64,000 nucleotides of DNA. Source: Roseomonas populi. GTDB lineage: Bacteria; Pseudomonadota; Alphaproteobacteria; Acetobacterales; Acetobacteraceae. This document shows positions 52,848 to 61,130 of the stretch, in pieces; position 1 is the first letter of the stretch, and each line of letters begins with the position of its first letter. The notes below the pieces were generated by a model. It did not search any database. It was not told the origin of the DNA and was given only the letters and a program-made list of their open reading frames with translations. A program made the position numbers and the translations under genes. The stretch covers positions 310,001-374,000 of the forward strand of contig NZ_JANJOU010000003.1 in NCBI RefSeq assembly GCF_024594815.1, read 5' to 3'.

Positions 52848-54944
52848 TCAGTTGCCGGGGTTGCGGTAGGCGACGCGGTAGTCCAGCCAGCCGGCATCGA
52901 AGTCGAGCGCGACCTTGAACTCCACGCCCTCGACGTTCCACCCGGCCTTCTCCTCCAGCCGCGGCTCTTCGCGGCCGTTCAGGAAGCCGACCGCCAGCCC
53001 GTCCCGCAGCGGCGGGTCGGCGAAGAGGAACCACGCGTTCGTGGTGATGCGCGGCTCCACGATCAGCTGCAGGTCGCCCTGGTAGATGTTGGGCACGCCG
53101 GAGGCGTTCGGGCCGGTGCCGAGGAACTTCCGCGCCGTCGCCGCGCGGGTCGGGCCGACCACCAGCGTGCGCGGGGTGATGTCGATCGGCTCGCCGTTCT
53201 CGTCCACCTGCTGCGCGAAGGCGAGGTAGGCCGCCTCCATCGCCGCGTCGGTGATGTCGGTGCCGGAGGCCGCCAGGTTCTTGTGGTCGGCGTGGAACAC
53301 GGCCTTGCCGTCCGACATGATCACCTTGTTGGCGCCGGTGCCGATGTGCCCGTTGTTCACCAGCGCCCACACCCGGGCGGAGATGGTGCGCCCGGCGGAG
53401 CTGCCGCGCTCGCGCATGGCACGGGCCAGGGCGCCCAGGTCATCATTGATCAGCAGCTGGCGCGTGAAGGCGAAGATCTTGCCCCAGGTGTCGATCCCGA
53501 AGCCCTCGGCACCCTCGGAGAGGGTGCCGTACTTGAACTCGCCGTGCTCGCCGATGCGCTCCAGCTGCGGCGTGCCGGAGAGCTTCAGGAACTGCTTCTT
53601 GCGGAAGTCCTCGAAGTTCTCGGGCTGGCTGATCTGGCGCCAGTTCTGCGGTACCTGGGCGTAGGCGCCGAGCAGGGTGCGGCGCGCCGCGTTGCCGAGC
53701 ACCACCGGGAAGTCGGAGGTAGTGTGCATGCCCGCCTCGGCGCGGAAGTCCGAGGACAGGTTCATGGCGGCGCCGGCCAGGCGCAGCGTGTCATGGCCGA
53801 ACTTCGCCGGCTTGCCGCCAGCCGCCTCGATGCTGGCACGCGCCAGCTCCATGGCGGAGCGGCCCAGCAGGGGGCGGGCCCGCTCGGTCGGCTGCCCGCC
53901 GCCCATGCGGTACATCAGGGCGTCCTCCAGGGCGCCGCGGAAGGTGTCGCGCTCGTCCTGCGTGATCTGGATGCCGCCCTCCGGGCGCTGTGGCTGGCGG
54001 GCGGCCATGGCGTCGATCAGGCGGCTGCGCGCCTCGGCGACGGTCACGCCCTCGGCGGCCAGATCCAGGGCCCAGTCGGCGGAAACCGCGCCGCGGGCCT
54101 GCGTCACCATGGCGCGCAGGTCCTGGATGGTGGCCACGGCCGTCGGCTGCGAGGCCGGAGGCGCGGCCGGAGCCGGCGGCGTGGGCGGCGCAGCGCCGGT
54201 CGGCGGCGTGGCGGGCGCGGGCGGGGCGGGCGGCGTGGCCGGGCCCTGGGCCGTGATGTGCGCCGTGGGCGCGGTGCGGAAGGCGACAGACTGTCCACCA
54301 GCTCGGGCCATGATGTCCTCCAGGTTCACGAGGGCAGCGGCCTGGACCGCCTCCCGGTTCTCGATGCGATCCGCGAAGCCGAGGGAGACGGCCTCCTCTG
54401 CGGTGAAGTAGGTTTCGGCGGCCAGCAGCTCGGCCACGCGGGCACGGTCCTGGCCGGTGCGGGCGGCGAAGACGTCGGCCTGGATGCCGTCGATCTTGCG
54501 CAGCACGGCCAGCACGCTTTCCATCGTCTCGGTATTGCCGTGCGCGCCGCCGGAGGCGTTGTGGATCATCATCAGCGAGGCCTGCGGCATGACGATCTCG
54601 TCGCCGGCCATGGCGATGAAGGCGGCGCTGGAGCAGGCCTGCCCCTCGATCGCGATGACCTTGCGCCCCTCGTGCCGCGCGATGGCGTTGAAGATCGCGA
54701 AGCCCTCGGTGACGAGGCCGCCGATGCTGTTCACCCGGACCACCAGGTCACGACCGGCGACCGCGGTGAGCGCGCGGCGCACGTCGCGGGCGGTGAAGTC
54801 GATGCCGACCACCCCGAAGAGCTCGATCTCGGCCGGGCCGGCGGTGGGCGCCAGCGCCGTCAGGCTGCCAGTGTCCGCCTCCAGCGTGATCTCGTGCTCA
54901 ACCGTCTCCGCCGCGGCCAGCGCGGCAGGATCCATGGGCTTCAT
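52848..54944 (-). CDS. ClpP-like prohead protease fused to major capsid protein
   Basis: 698 residues. Residues 40-210 form a ClpP-type serine protease: FGVVGIDFTARDVRR, VRVNSIGGLVTEG, GQACSSAAFIAMAG with likely nucleophile Ser105, and MMIHNASG with His128. Residues 228-275 are a Pro/Ala-rich linker, the likely cleavage region. Residues 300-698 match Mu-gpT-like or HK97-type major capsid (GKPAKFGHDTLRL; GRTISARVWALVNNG; NAWFLFADPPLRDGLAVGFLNGREEP). Protease and shell encoded as one polyprotein means equal amounts at first; the cut would be made in cis or by neighbours. Start codon ATG with AGGAGAG upstream. Confidence 0.9.
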   Translation of the reverse strand: MKPMDPAALAAAETVEHEITLEADTGSLTALAPTAGPAEIELFGVVGIDFTARDVRRALTAVAGRDLVVRVNSIGGLVTEGFAIFNAIARHEGRKVIAIEGQACSSAAFIAMAGDEIVMPQASLMMIHNASGGAHGNTETMESVLAVLRKIDGIQADVFAARTGQDRARVAELLAAETYFTAEEAVSLGFADRIENREAVQAAALVNLEDIMARAGGQSVAFRTAPTAHITAQGPATPPAPPAPATPPTGAAPPTPPAPAAPPASQPTAVATIQDLRAMVTQARGAVSADWALDLAAEGVTVAEARSRLIDAMAARQPQRPEGGIQITQDERDTFRGALEDALMYRMGGGQPTERARPLLGRSAMELARASIEAAGGKPAKFGHDTLRLAGAAMNLSSDFRAEAGMHTTSDFPVVLGNAARRTLLGAYAQVPQNWRQISQPENFEDFRKKQFLKLSGTPQLERIGEHGEFKYGTLSEGAEGFGIDTWGKIFAFTRQLLINDDLGALARAMRERGSSAGRTISARVWALVNNGHIGTGANKVIMSDGKAVFHADHKNLAASGTDITDAAMEAAYLAFAQQVDENGEPIDITPRTLVVGPTRAATARKFLGTGPNASGVPNIYQGDLQLIVEPRITTNAWFLFADPPLRDGLAVGFLNGREEPRLEEKAGWNVEGVEFKVALDFDAGWLDYRVAYRNPGN

Positions 54945-55136
54945 GGGTGCTCTCCTGATGAGCAGGGCGGGGCCGGATGCCGGACCCTCACGATCTCCTG
55001 CGTTGAAACTCGGTGCGGCGCCGGCCTATATTCTGGGCGGTGGCCGAAACACGGTGAAACTCGCTGCCGTAGCCTCCCGTCAGGGATGCGCGCGTGAGGG
55101 TGCCGGAGCGATCCGGAAGTGAGCCCCTCCGGCCAC

Positions 55137-55526
55137 CTACTTCCCCGGCAGCCTGTGCATCGAGAGCAGGTACACCTCCTTCGAGGTGACCTTGAGCACG
55201 GCCCGGTAGGGCTTCCCCCCTATCTCTCCGAAGACCCGCGTGCGGTTCGCCGTCTGCTGCTCGCGCGTACCGCGGTCCAGCATGCCTTGCAGCCCGCGGT
55301 ACTCTCCCGCCGTCATCTCCGGGTGGTGCGCCCGCTGCTTCGTGGCGGACGCGCGCGAGAGCAGAACGGTATGGGTGTCTGCCCCGATGTCTTTCTGCGC
55401 CTGAGCCGGCAGCACGGCCACAGGGAACTCATCGCCTCGCCCATCCAGAAATCGCTGGAAGCCAGCGCCGCCCATAGCGCGGCGGATGGTCCTCCGCGCC
55501 TTCCTGCGCGACATGCCGCCGACCAT
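55137..55526 (-). CDS. Phage PBECR-like nuclease (barnase/RelE-fold) candidate
   Basis: 129 residues. The N-terminal 30 are basic (SRRKARRTIRRA). The rest matches the pattern of phage Barnase-EndoU-ColicinE5/D-RelE-like domains: HTVLLSRASATKQRAHHPEMT, EYRGLQGMLDRG, and a final strand GKPYRAVLKVTSKEVYLLSMHRL. Candidate catalytic residues are His and Arg/Lys in those strands. These domains are usually fused to MuF-type head morphogenesis proteins and delivered or used in phage-phage or phage-host conflict. Here it is a separate gene between portal and capsid, 59 bases after the portal end. No immunity gene is evident. Confidence 0.7.
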   Translation of the reverse strand: MVGGMSRRKARRTIRRAMGGAGFQRFLDGRGDEFPVAVLPAQAQKDIGADTHTVLLSRASATKQRAHHPEMTAGEYRGLQGMLDRGTREQQTANRTRVFGEIGGKPYRAVLKVTSKEVYLLSMHRLPGK

Positions 55527-55585
55527 GCCTCTGCCACCGGCGAAACGGCCGTTCTTGTCCCGTGGCTGGTTCGGGTTGAACTGGG

Positions 55586-57220
55586 CTACGAAGCCCGGCG
55601 CGGGCGAAAAGGGACGACAGGCGGCGCCCCCTGCGCCGCTGGATCCGCCGAGGTTGGTGCCTGCGGGCGCGGGGATGCTGCGCCGGTAGCCGCGATCTCG
55701 ATTGCGGCGTTCTGCTTGGGGTCATTGGCGCCGCCCGACAGGCTCATTCGCCTCGGGTCGCCGTCCAGGATGATCCCGCGCTCATCGAAGTCGGCGTTCT
55801 CGCGCCGGATCTCCTCCATCTGCTCGTCCGGGTCGAAGCCCTGCTCCATGACCTGCTGGCCCCAGGTCTGGAGGCCGAGGCGGCGCATGGAGCGAAGCGC
55901 CGGCACGTCCTGGGACGGGTCGATCAGCTCGATCCGCGGCGGCATGTGCGTGACCGGGTAGTCGCCCTCTTCGAGGACGCCGGCCGCCATCGCCATCTGC
56001 GTGAACCAGTCCACGACCGGGTCGCACATCTGGGGGATGATCATGAGGTACTGGTCGTCCTCGACCACCCGGCGGAACTCCGCCCGGCCGCCGCGCATGC
56101 TGCTGTAGTTGGCGGCCCGCAGGTCGCCGGTCGCCTGGTCGTAGGTACAGCCCGCGCCGGCGGCGATGGCCCGCAGCCCGTGCCCCACGAAGGGCTCGAA
56201 GGGGCCGGCGCCGGCGGGCTGGAGGTAGTGGGCCTTCGATCCGGCCGGGGCCGAACCGATCATGCCCGGGTACATCTCGACCGGCACGTCCGCCCCACCC
56301 GTGTCCTGGCCCTCCCCTGCCCCGCCGCCTGGCTTGCCGGTCTGCATGTCGGCTTCGCCGTCGGCGGTCTCCCAGATGATGCCAGTGAGCGCGGCCGCGC
56401 GGGCCTGCTCGATCGCCGCCACCTCGTAGTCGTCCAGGCGGTAGAGCCGGGTGATGGAGGGCGTCAGGTCGGGGATGCCCCGCACGGTGCCCGGGCGGTC
56501 GGCATAGGCGCGCTGAAGGTGCACCACGTCGGCCGCCGGCCAAAACCGCGCGTCGTCGCCGTAGCGCAGCATCGTGCCCTCGCCGGGGTGGCTGCCCCGG
56601 AACCAGTAGCCGTCGCGGTTGCCGCGCCGGTCGAAGGAGACGCCGTGCACCACGCGCGGGCCGAGCGGGTTGCCGGAGGCGCTCAGCCCATCGGCCAGGA
56701 GGTCGGCCTCCACGATCTCGATCTGCAGCGGCACCTTCATGCCGCGGTCGCGCATCTCGCGCGAGGACAGGCGCACTGCGCGGACCAGCGCCTCGCCGCT
56801 CTCGCCGCGGGCCCAGGCCGCCTGGTGCTGCCCGCCGAAGTAGTCCAGCTGCCCGCCGATGACGCCCTTCTTGGCCCACTCCGTGAAGGCGGCGTTGAAG
56901 CGCTTGTTCGTCGGCTTGTCGTCGGTCGTGGCGCGCGGGCGGATGCCATAGCCGACCTGGTGCCCGGCCAGGGTCAGCAGGATCTTCTTGGCGTAGGGGT
57001 TGTCCCGCACCAGCGCGCGGGACCGGCGCCGCAGCACGGCCAGCGCGTTGCCGACCTCGTCGTTCGGCCCGCCGTCGCGGTCCCGGAAGCGGTCGCGCAG
57101 CGGCATGCGTGCCGCCTCGAAGCCCATGATCGCCTCGGCTCTGGCCCGGGCGCGGATCCGGTTCAGCCCCCAGGAGGGCGAGAGGCGCAGGGCGGCGCGG
57201 TCCAGCCAGCTTGTCGGCAT
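55586..57220 (-). CDS. Portal protein (lambda gpB family)
   Basis: 544 residues starting MPTSWLDRAALRLSPSWGLNRIRAR. Key features of lambda-type portals: RSRALVRDNPYAKKILLTLAGHQVGYG (about 68-95), EIVEADLLADGLSASG (about 165), VVHLQRAYADRPGTVRGIPDLTPS and the long wing/stem with AANYSSMRGGRAEFRR. The C-terminus (about 500-544) is disordered, Pro/Ala/Arg-rich. It forms the dodecameric ring through which DNA is packaged and ejected. The start overlaps the stop of the gpW-like gene (ATGA). Confidence 0.93.
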   Translation of the reverse strand: MPTSWLDRAALRLSPSWGLNRIRARARAEAIMGFEAARMPLRDRFRDRDGGPNDEVGNALAVLRRRSRALVRDNPYAKKILLTLAGHQVGYGIRPRATTDDKPTNKRFNAAFTEWAKKGVIGGQLDYFGGQHQAAWARGESGEALVRAVRLSSREMRDRGMKVPLQIEIVEADLLADGLSASGNPLGPRVVHGVSFDRRGNRDGYWFRGSHPGEGTMLRYGDDARFWPAADVVHLQRAYADRPGTVRGIPDLTPSITRLYRLDDYEVAAIEQARAAALTGIIWETADGEADMQTGKPGGGAGEGQDTGGADVPVEMYPGMIGSAPAGSKAHYLQPAGAGPFEPFVGHGLRAIAAGAGCTYDQATGDLRAANYSSMRGGRAEFRRVVEDDQYLMIIPQMCDPVVDWFTQMAMAAGVLEEGDYPVTHMPPRIELIDPSQDVPALRSMRRLGLQTWGQQVMEQGFDPDEQMEEIRRENADFDERGIILDGDPRRMSLSGGANDPKQNAAIEIAATGAASPRPQAPTSADPAAQGAPPVVPFRPRRAS

Positions 57221-57447
57221 CAGAAGCGCCGCATCGCGGTGGGCTGGTAGATGATCCGCGTCCGGGTCGGCAGCCCCGACACCGCGGCGAGCTCGCCGCG
57301 CAGCAGCTTCAGGCGCGCAGGCGCATGGGCAGCGTCCACGTAGGTCACTCCCGCACCGTCGGAGTAGCGGATGGACTGCACCCCGTCGGCGACCTGCTGG
57401 ACGATGCTGTCGATCGCGGCCTGCAGCTGCGCGGCGGTCGTCGCCAT
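57220..57447 (-). CDS. gpW-like head-tail joining protein
   Basis: 75 residues from the ATG at 57447: MATTAAQLQAAIDSIVQQVADG. The pattern (helix, SIRYSDGAGVTYVDAAH beta-hairpin, then a second helix ARLKLLRGELAAVSG) and length match lambda gpW, which completes the portal channel. In lambda the order terminase-gpW-portal is the same. The stop overlaps the portal ATG. A longer frame upstream lies in the terminase gene and is not preferred. Confidence 0.85.
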   Translation of the reverse strand: MATTAAQLQAAIDSIVQQVADGVQSIRYSDGAGVTYVDAAHAPARLKLLRGELAAVSGLPTRTRIIYQPTAMRRF

Positions 57448-57451
57448 AGGC

Positions 57452-59446
57452 TCATCTCCCTCCGCCGAAGTAGCCGCGCCGCGGCCCGTTGAACCAACCT
57501 CCACCCTGTCGGCGCCCCTCTCGGGCGGCCGGTGGCGGTGGCGTCTCTGCTTCCTGCGCGCCGGGTGGCGCCGTGGTGCCGCGCCGGGGTGGTGGGGGTG
57601 GTTCCTCGCCGTCCCACGCCTCGCGCAGTTCCCGCCACTTGCTGTCCGTCCAGCGGTCGGCGCCGATCGCGGTCATCATCGCCCGAGCGTACTTCCAGCC
57701 GTCGAGCGCCTCGTCCGGGTGGACCTTTTTCCACTCGCCGCTCTTCTCCAGCCACTCCAGGCCGACGAGCTGCTTGCAGAACTCCTCCGTGGCGAGCCCA
57801 TTCAAGTCCACGTAGCCGGGCGGCGGTACCACCCCCTGCTCCGCGTCCTCTTCGGTCGGCGCGTCCAGGTTCAGGAGCCCGTAGAGCTCCTGGGTCAGGA
57901 TCGTGCCGCCCACCATACCGATGCGCTGGCCGCGCTTGCGCTTGCCGCCCCGCGGGCCGGGGTCACGGCTGTCCGACCAGGCGAAGACCGGCGCGTGGTG
58001 ATTGCTCGCGCCCTTGACCGGGATCACCAGCCCTGGGTGCTTGCGCGCCCAGGCCAGGACGTGGGTGGTGGCGAAGCCGATGTCCGCGCCAACACGAGAC
58101 AGGCGCATCTCAGCGCCGCCCGCGCGGCGCCAGGCGCCGGTGATGATCTTGCTCACGTCCTCCCAGGTGGCTGGAAGGAACGGGTTCCCGGGCACCACGC
58201 GGTGGTCCACCAGGAAGGAGCGCTTGTCCGGCGCCCAACCCCAGATGAACACCTCGATGCGGTTGCCCTGCACGTCGATGCCGCCCGTCAGCAGCAGCGC
58301 GTCGCGCGGCACGAGGCCGGGCTGACGCTGCGATCGGCGATCGTAGAGGCGGCGCCATTGCGGCGCGTCGCCCTTCACCTTCCAGGTCTCACCGAGCACC
58401 TGGTTCACGAAGGGCATCAGCAGCAACGGGTCCTTGCGGGCCGCGAGGAACTCCCGCGCCAGCTCCAGCCAGGCGGCACCCTCGAACTGGCTGTAGCCGG
58501 ACCAGATGTGGAAGGACCGGTGCCGGGGGCCGTTCTGCGGGGCGTGGGCGCGCCACTCACCCCGCTCGTCCATCCAGGCCTTCCAGTCCTCCTCGATCTC
58601 ACAGGCCGCCTCACCCGCGCAGCGATAGTAGGCGCGGGTCGGGTTCTCGCGCGGCTCCCAGCGGATGCCCGGCCCCGTGCCGTCACCGAACACCAGCACC
58701 TGCATGTGCCCGCAGTGGGGACAGGGCACGTAGCGGTGCTCCTGCGTCCCCTCCTGGAACAGCTTCTCGACACGACTGGCGCCGGCGACCGTCGGCGTGG
58801 AGCCGGCAGCCTTCAGCGGATCATCCGACGTCAGGCAGCGCTTGAACGCCAGCGCTGCCTGGTCGCCCTCGCGCCCCGCCGTGGGCGGGTAGCCGTCAGG
58901 CTCCTCCAGCAGCACCTTGTCGGCGGTGACCCGCCGGAATTCCTTGGGGCTGTTCGCCCCCTTGATCTGCACCCACCCGCCCGGAAAGCGCTTGGCCCGG
59001 AGCTTGTTGTCCGGGTGCCGCGGCTTGAACACCACCCGCTCGCGCACCGCCGGCCATTGCAGCACCGGCTCCAGGTCGTCCTTGGAGTAGGTCTCGGCGT
59101 CATCGATCGTCGGCTGGTAGATCAGCAGCCGGGTGGGCGCCTGGTGGATGCAGTAGGCGACGTAGTTCTGGACGATCTGCGAGTAGCCGATGCGGCTGCT
59201 CTTCATGACCGTGATCTGGCGCACCGCCGGATCGGTGAAGGCGTCGGCGATCCCGTTCTGGAATGGGAAGGCCCGGTAGCGCTTGCCGCTTTCCAACCGC
59301 GCGTGCTGGGCGGACCACTCCGACAGGCTCAGCCGCTTGCGCGGCTTCCACGTCTCGAACCACCGGGCGACCTGGGCGGCAACGACCGCCCCCTCGACCG
59401 GGAAGGGCTCAGACGTCGGTGGGTTCGTCGGGCTCTTCACCCCCAT
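57452..59446 (-). CDS. Terminase large subunit (lambda gpA family)
   Basis: 664 residues. The N-terminal ATPase has the gpA-type Walker A TVMKSSRIGYSQ (80-90), Walker B LLEEPDGYP (179-187) and a Cys4 zinc-like finger (Cys242, Cys245, Cys276, Cys282 in CPHCG and AGEAAC). The C-terminal nuclease begins at LLTGGIDVQGNRIEVFIWGWA. The final 80 residues are Pro/Gly-rich (GEEPPPPPRRGTT). It cuts cos and powers packaging into the portal. It overlaps the terminase small subunit by 38 bases, a coupling seen in lambdoid phages. Confidence 0.95.
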   Translation of the reverse strand: MGVKSPTNPPTSEPFPVEGAVVAAQVARWFETWKPRKRLSLSEWSAQHARLESGKRYRAFPFQNGIADAFTDPAVRQITVMKSSRIGYSQIVQNYVAYCIHQAPTRLLIYQPTIDDAETYSKDDLEPVLQWPAVRERVVFKPRHPDNKLRAKRFPGGWVQIKGANSPKEFRRVTADKVLLEEPDGYPPTAGREGDQAALAFKRCLTSDDPLKAAGSTPTVAGASRVEKLFQEGTQEHRYVPCPHCGHMQVLVFGDGTGPGIRWEPRENPTRAYYRCAGEAACEIEEDWKAWMDERGEWRAHAPQNGPRHRSFHIWSGYSQFEGAAWLELAREFLAARKDPLLLMPFVNQVLGETWKVKGDAPQWRRLYDRRSQRQPGLVPRDALLLTGGIDVQGNRIEVFIWGWAPDKRSFLVDHRVVPGNPFLPATWEDVSKIITGAWRRAGGAEMRLSRVGADIGFATTHVLAWARKHPGLVIPVKGASNHHAPVFAWSDSRDPGPRGGKRKRGQRIGMVGGTILTQELYGLLNLDAPTEEDAEQGVVPPPGYVDLNGLATEEFCKQLVGLEWLEKSGEWKKVHPDEALDGWKYARAMMTAIGADRWTDSKWRELREAWDGEEPPPPPRRGTTAPPGAQEAETPPPPAAREGRRQGGGWFNGPRRGYFGGGR

Positions 59447-59915
59447 CCGCGTCCTCGCCGATCAGCGCCTCCACCCGCGTGGCGCTCAGGTCCTCCATGG
59501 CATCCTCGATCGCGGTGGCCACCCGCTCGCGCAGCCCGGCATCGGCCTTGGCCACGATGGCCGGCACCTTTGCCAGCCGCGACTTGCTCAGCTCGATCAG
59601 CCCGACCACCGCCAGCGTCACGGCCGAGACCGGCACGAGTTCGCCGCGGTCCTGGGCGTTCCTCGCCGCGATGCGGTCTGCCTGCTCCTTCGCGAGCCGG
59701 GCGCGCTGCTGGACGAGGTCCAGGTCCTCGGCATCGGCGGCATCCGACCGGCGCCCCGCTGCCTGCTCGCGCAGGTGGCGGATGTAGGCCAGCCGGTGAG
59801 CGTCGAGGTCAGCCTTGCCGCGCGCGGCGGCGGGGAACACGCCCTTCGTCCGCAGCTCGCGCACCGTGCGGTCGCTGATGTCGAGGTGCGCCGCGATCTC
59901 GGTGTCCGTCGCCAT
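59409..59915 (-). CDS. Terminase small subunit (lambda Nu1 family)
   Basis: 168 residues from the ATG at 59915. MATDTEIAAHLDISDRTVRELRTKGVFP is a MerR-like winged HTH, as in gpNu1, which binds cosB. The middle (30-110) is a charged helix (DLVQQRARLAKEQADRIAARNAQDRGE), then an acidic tail (EDADGGEEPDEP) expected to interact with the large subunit. AGGGGG lies nine bases ahead of the start. The sequence upstream, 59919-60050, holds repeated CCGGAAC boxes that may be its binding sites. Confidence 0.9.
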   Translation of the reverse strand: MATDTEIAAHLDISDRTVRELRTKGVFPAAARGKADLDAHRLAYIRHLREQAAGRRSDAADAEDLDLVQQRARLAKEQADRIAARNAQDRGELVPVSAVTLAVVGLIELSKSRLAKVPAIVAKADAGLRERVATAIEDAMEDLSATRVEALIGEDADGGEEPDEPTDV

Positions 59916-59918
59916 GAA

Positions 59919-60050
59919 CCGGAACCCCCTCGCGCTGCCGTCGCACGATCCGGAACCCCTCCCGGCGTCGCTGAACGAGAAAAGGGCCTCCGGACGCACC
60001 GGAAGCCCCGCATTCATTGGTTCCGGCGCCAACCGGAACCGGAACCCCCT
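59919..60050. repeat. CCGGAACCCC-type repeats, candidate cosB terminase sites
   Basis: Copies: CCGGAACCCCCT at 59919-59930 and 60039-60050; CCGGAACCCCT at 59950-59960; CCGGAAGCCCC (one change) at 59999-60009; CCGGAACC at 60033-60040 and the inverted form at 60019-60026. They lie just upstream of the terminase small-subunit gene, exactly where lambda has cosB with its R sites. Spacings of about 30-50 bases suit HTH-dimer binding on a bent DNA segment. The cos nick site itself was not identified. Confidence 0.6.
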
Positions 60051-60475
60051 ACCGAATTGCTTCGCCTAGCGATGCAACACGCTCTGCCCCACCGTAATTC
60101 CCCCGGACCGGGGAAGGACCCAACGGGGTGGGGGTGCTATACCCCACCGGCACGGTCCTGCGGTCGTTCAGGACGTATGCCGATGGACGGCGCTTCGGCG
60201 CTGGGCATGAGGCTCGGCAGGCCGTGTACCCAACCGGTCAGGCATGAATGCCAGGGCGGCGCGCTTCGGCTTTGCCATCGAGCCTTCGCCTTGAAGTGAA
60301 GGAGGCCAGAAATGGAAAGCCCCGCGCAGCGAGGCTGGCGGGGCTTCGGTCGCACTTATGGCGATGCAAGCAATCTAATCAGTTCGAAGCCTTCGTCAAG
60401 GCCCACCTAAGTGGCTATGGCCTTCGCCCCGAACCGAAGAGAAGATTGGGGGTGCAGTGATTGCGATGAGTGAAC
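60051..60475. other. Region between terminase genes and early module
   Basis: About 425 bases. Holds the end of the repeat cluster, a hairpin GGTGGGG/CCCCACC near 60136-60160 and a terminator-like stem AAGCCCCGC (60317-60325) with GCGGGGCTT (60338-60346), which on the minus strand is followed by TTTCCATTT. It probably separates early from late transcription and may hold the late promoter and the cos site. No gene is convincing. Confidence 0.5.
60317..60346 (-). terminator. Possible terminator before late genes
   Basis: Nine-base perfect stem AAGCCCCGC with GCGGGGCTT over a 12-base loop; on the minus strand TTTCCATTT follows. The late operon lies downstream on that strand, so an antiterminator could act here, as Q does in lambda. 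Confidence 0.5.
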
Positions 60476-61129
60476 ATGAACAAATCCCCCGGCACCTCCC
60501 TCTCCAGATCGATTGGGAGCGACAGCCTCAAGGATGTCTTGGCTACCAGTGGTGATATCGGTCTCAACGCCGCGGTGGATTCAGGTGCTCTAGATGGCGT
60601 CCCCGTTCTGAACGTGTTGACGGGCCTTTACAAGGCCCAGCGCGATGTGCGGCAGGTCCTGTATCAGCGCAAGATCGCTCGATTCTTAAAGGGCCTGGAT
60701 TCGACGTCCGCTGCAGAAAGAGAGAAGTTCACGAATGATTTGGAGAAAAGCGGGAAGCTCGAGGAGTTTGGAGAAACTATACTTGAGCTGATCGACAAGA
60801 GCGATGAGGTCAGGAAGCCTCGCATTGTCGGCCGGATAATGGCCGCACATATCAGCGGGAGTATTTCCTATGAGCAGGCAATACGCGTTTCAACGATGAT
60901 CAACCGCGTGTTTCTAGACGATTTGAACTTCCTGGCCAACTTTGTCTGGGGATTCCCATCCGACTTTGATCGGGAAATCGCTGCTTCACTAGCTGCCGCC
61001 GGCTTTTTGAGGTCGGACGGCACGGATCTCGGCGGCATCGGCGGCAGCTTATCGTCATCCAAAATCCGATATCGCCGAACGCGATACGGCGACATCGTCG
61101 TTGAATATGGCCTGGAATGGCAGAGCTGA
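60476..61129 (+). CDS. Low-GC cargo protein of unknown function between early and late modules
   Basis: 217 residues from the ATG at 60476 (MNKSPGTSLSRSIGSDSLKD). Residues 35-60 are hydrophobic and amphipathic (LNAAVDSGALDGVPVLNVLTGLYKAQRD). The middle (65-150) is helical, with a regular pattern of Lys, Glu and Phe (KIARFLKGLD; FTNDLEKSGKLEEFGETILELI; RIMAAHISGSI). The C-terminus repeats Ser, Gly and Arg. No family recognised. Base composition is below the phage average (32 of 60 in 60781-60840) and it is on the plus strand within a minus-strand genome, so it is probably cargo. A superinfection-exclusion or defence role is a guess. Confidence 0.6.
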   Translation: MNKSPGTSLSRSIGSDSLKDVLATSGDIGLNAAVDSGALDGVPVLNVLTGLYKAQRDVRQVLYQRKIARFLKGLDSTSAAEREKFTNDLEKSGKLEEFGETILELIDKSDEVRKPRIVGRIMAAHISGSISYEQAIRVSTMINRVFLDDLNFLANFVWGFPSDFDREIAASLAAAGFLRSDGTDLGGIGGSLSSSKIRYRRTRYGDIVVEYGLEWQS

Positions 61130-61130
61130 T

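Noticed and set aside
59919-60050. CRISPR array interpretation of the repeats
   Set aside because: Repeats are 8-12 bases with irregular spacing and one inverted copy. No cas gene is near. No CRISPR array was seen in the window.
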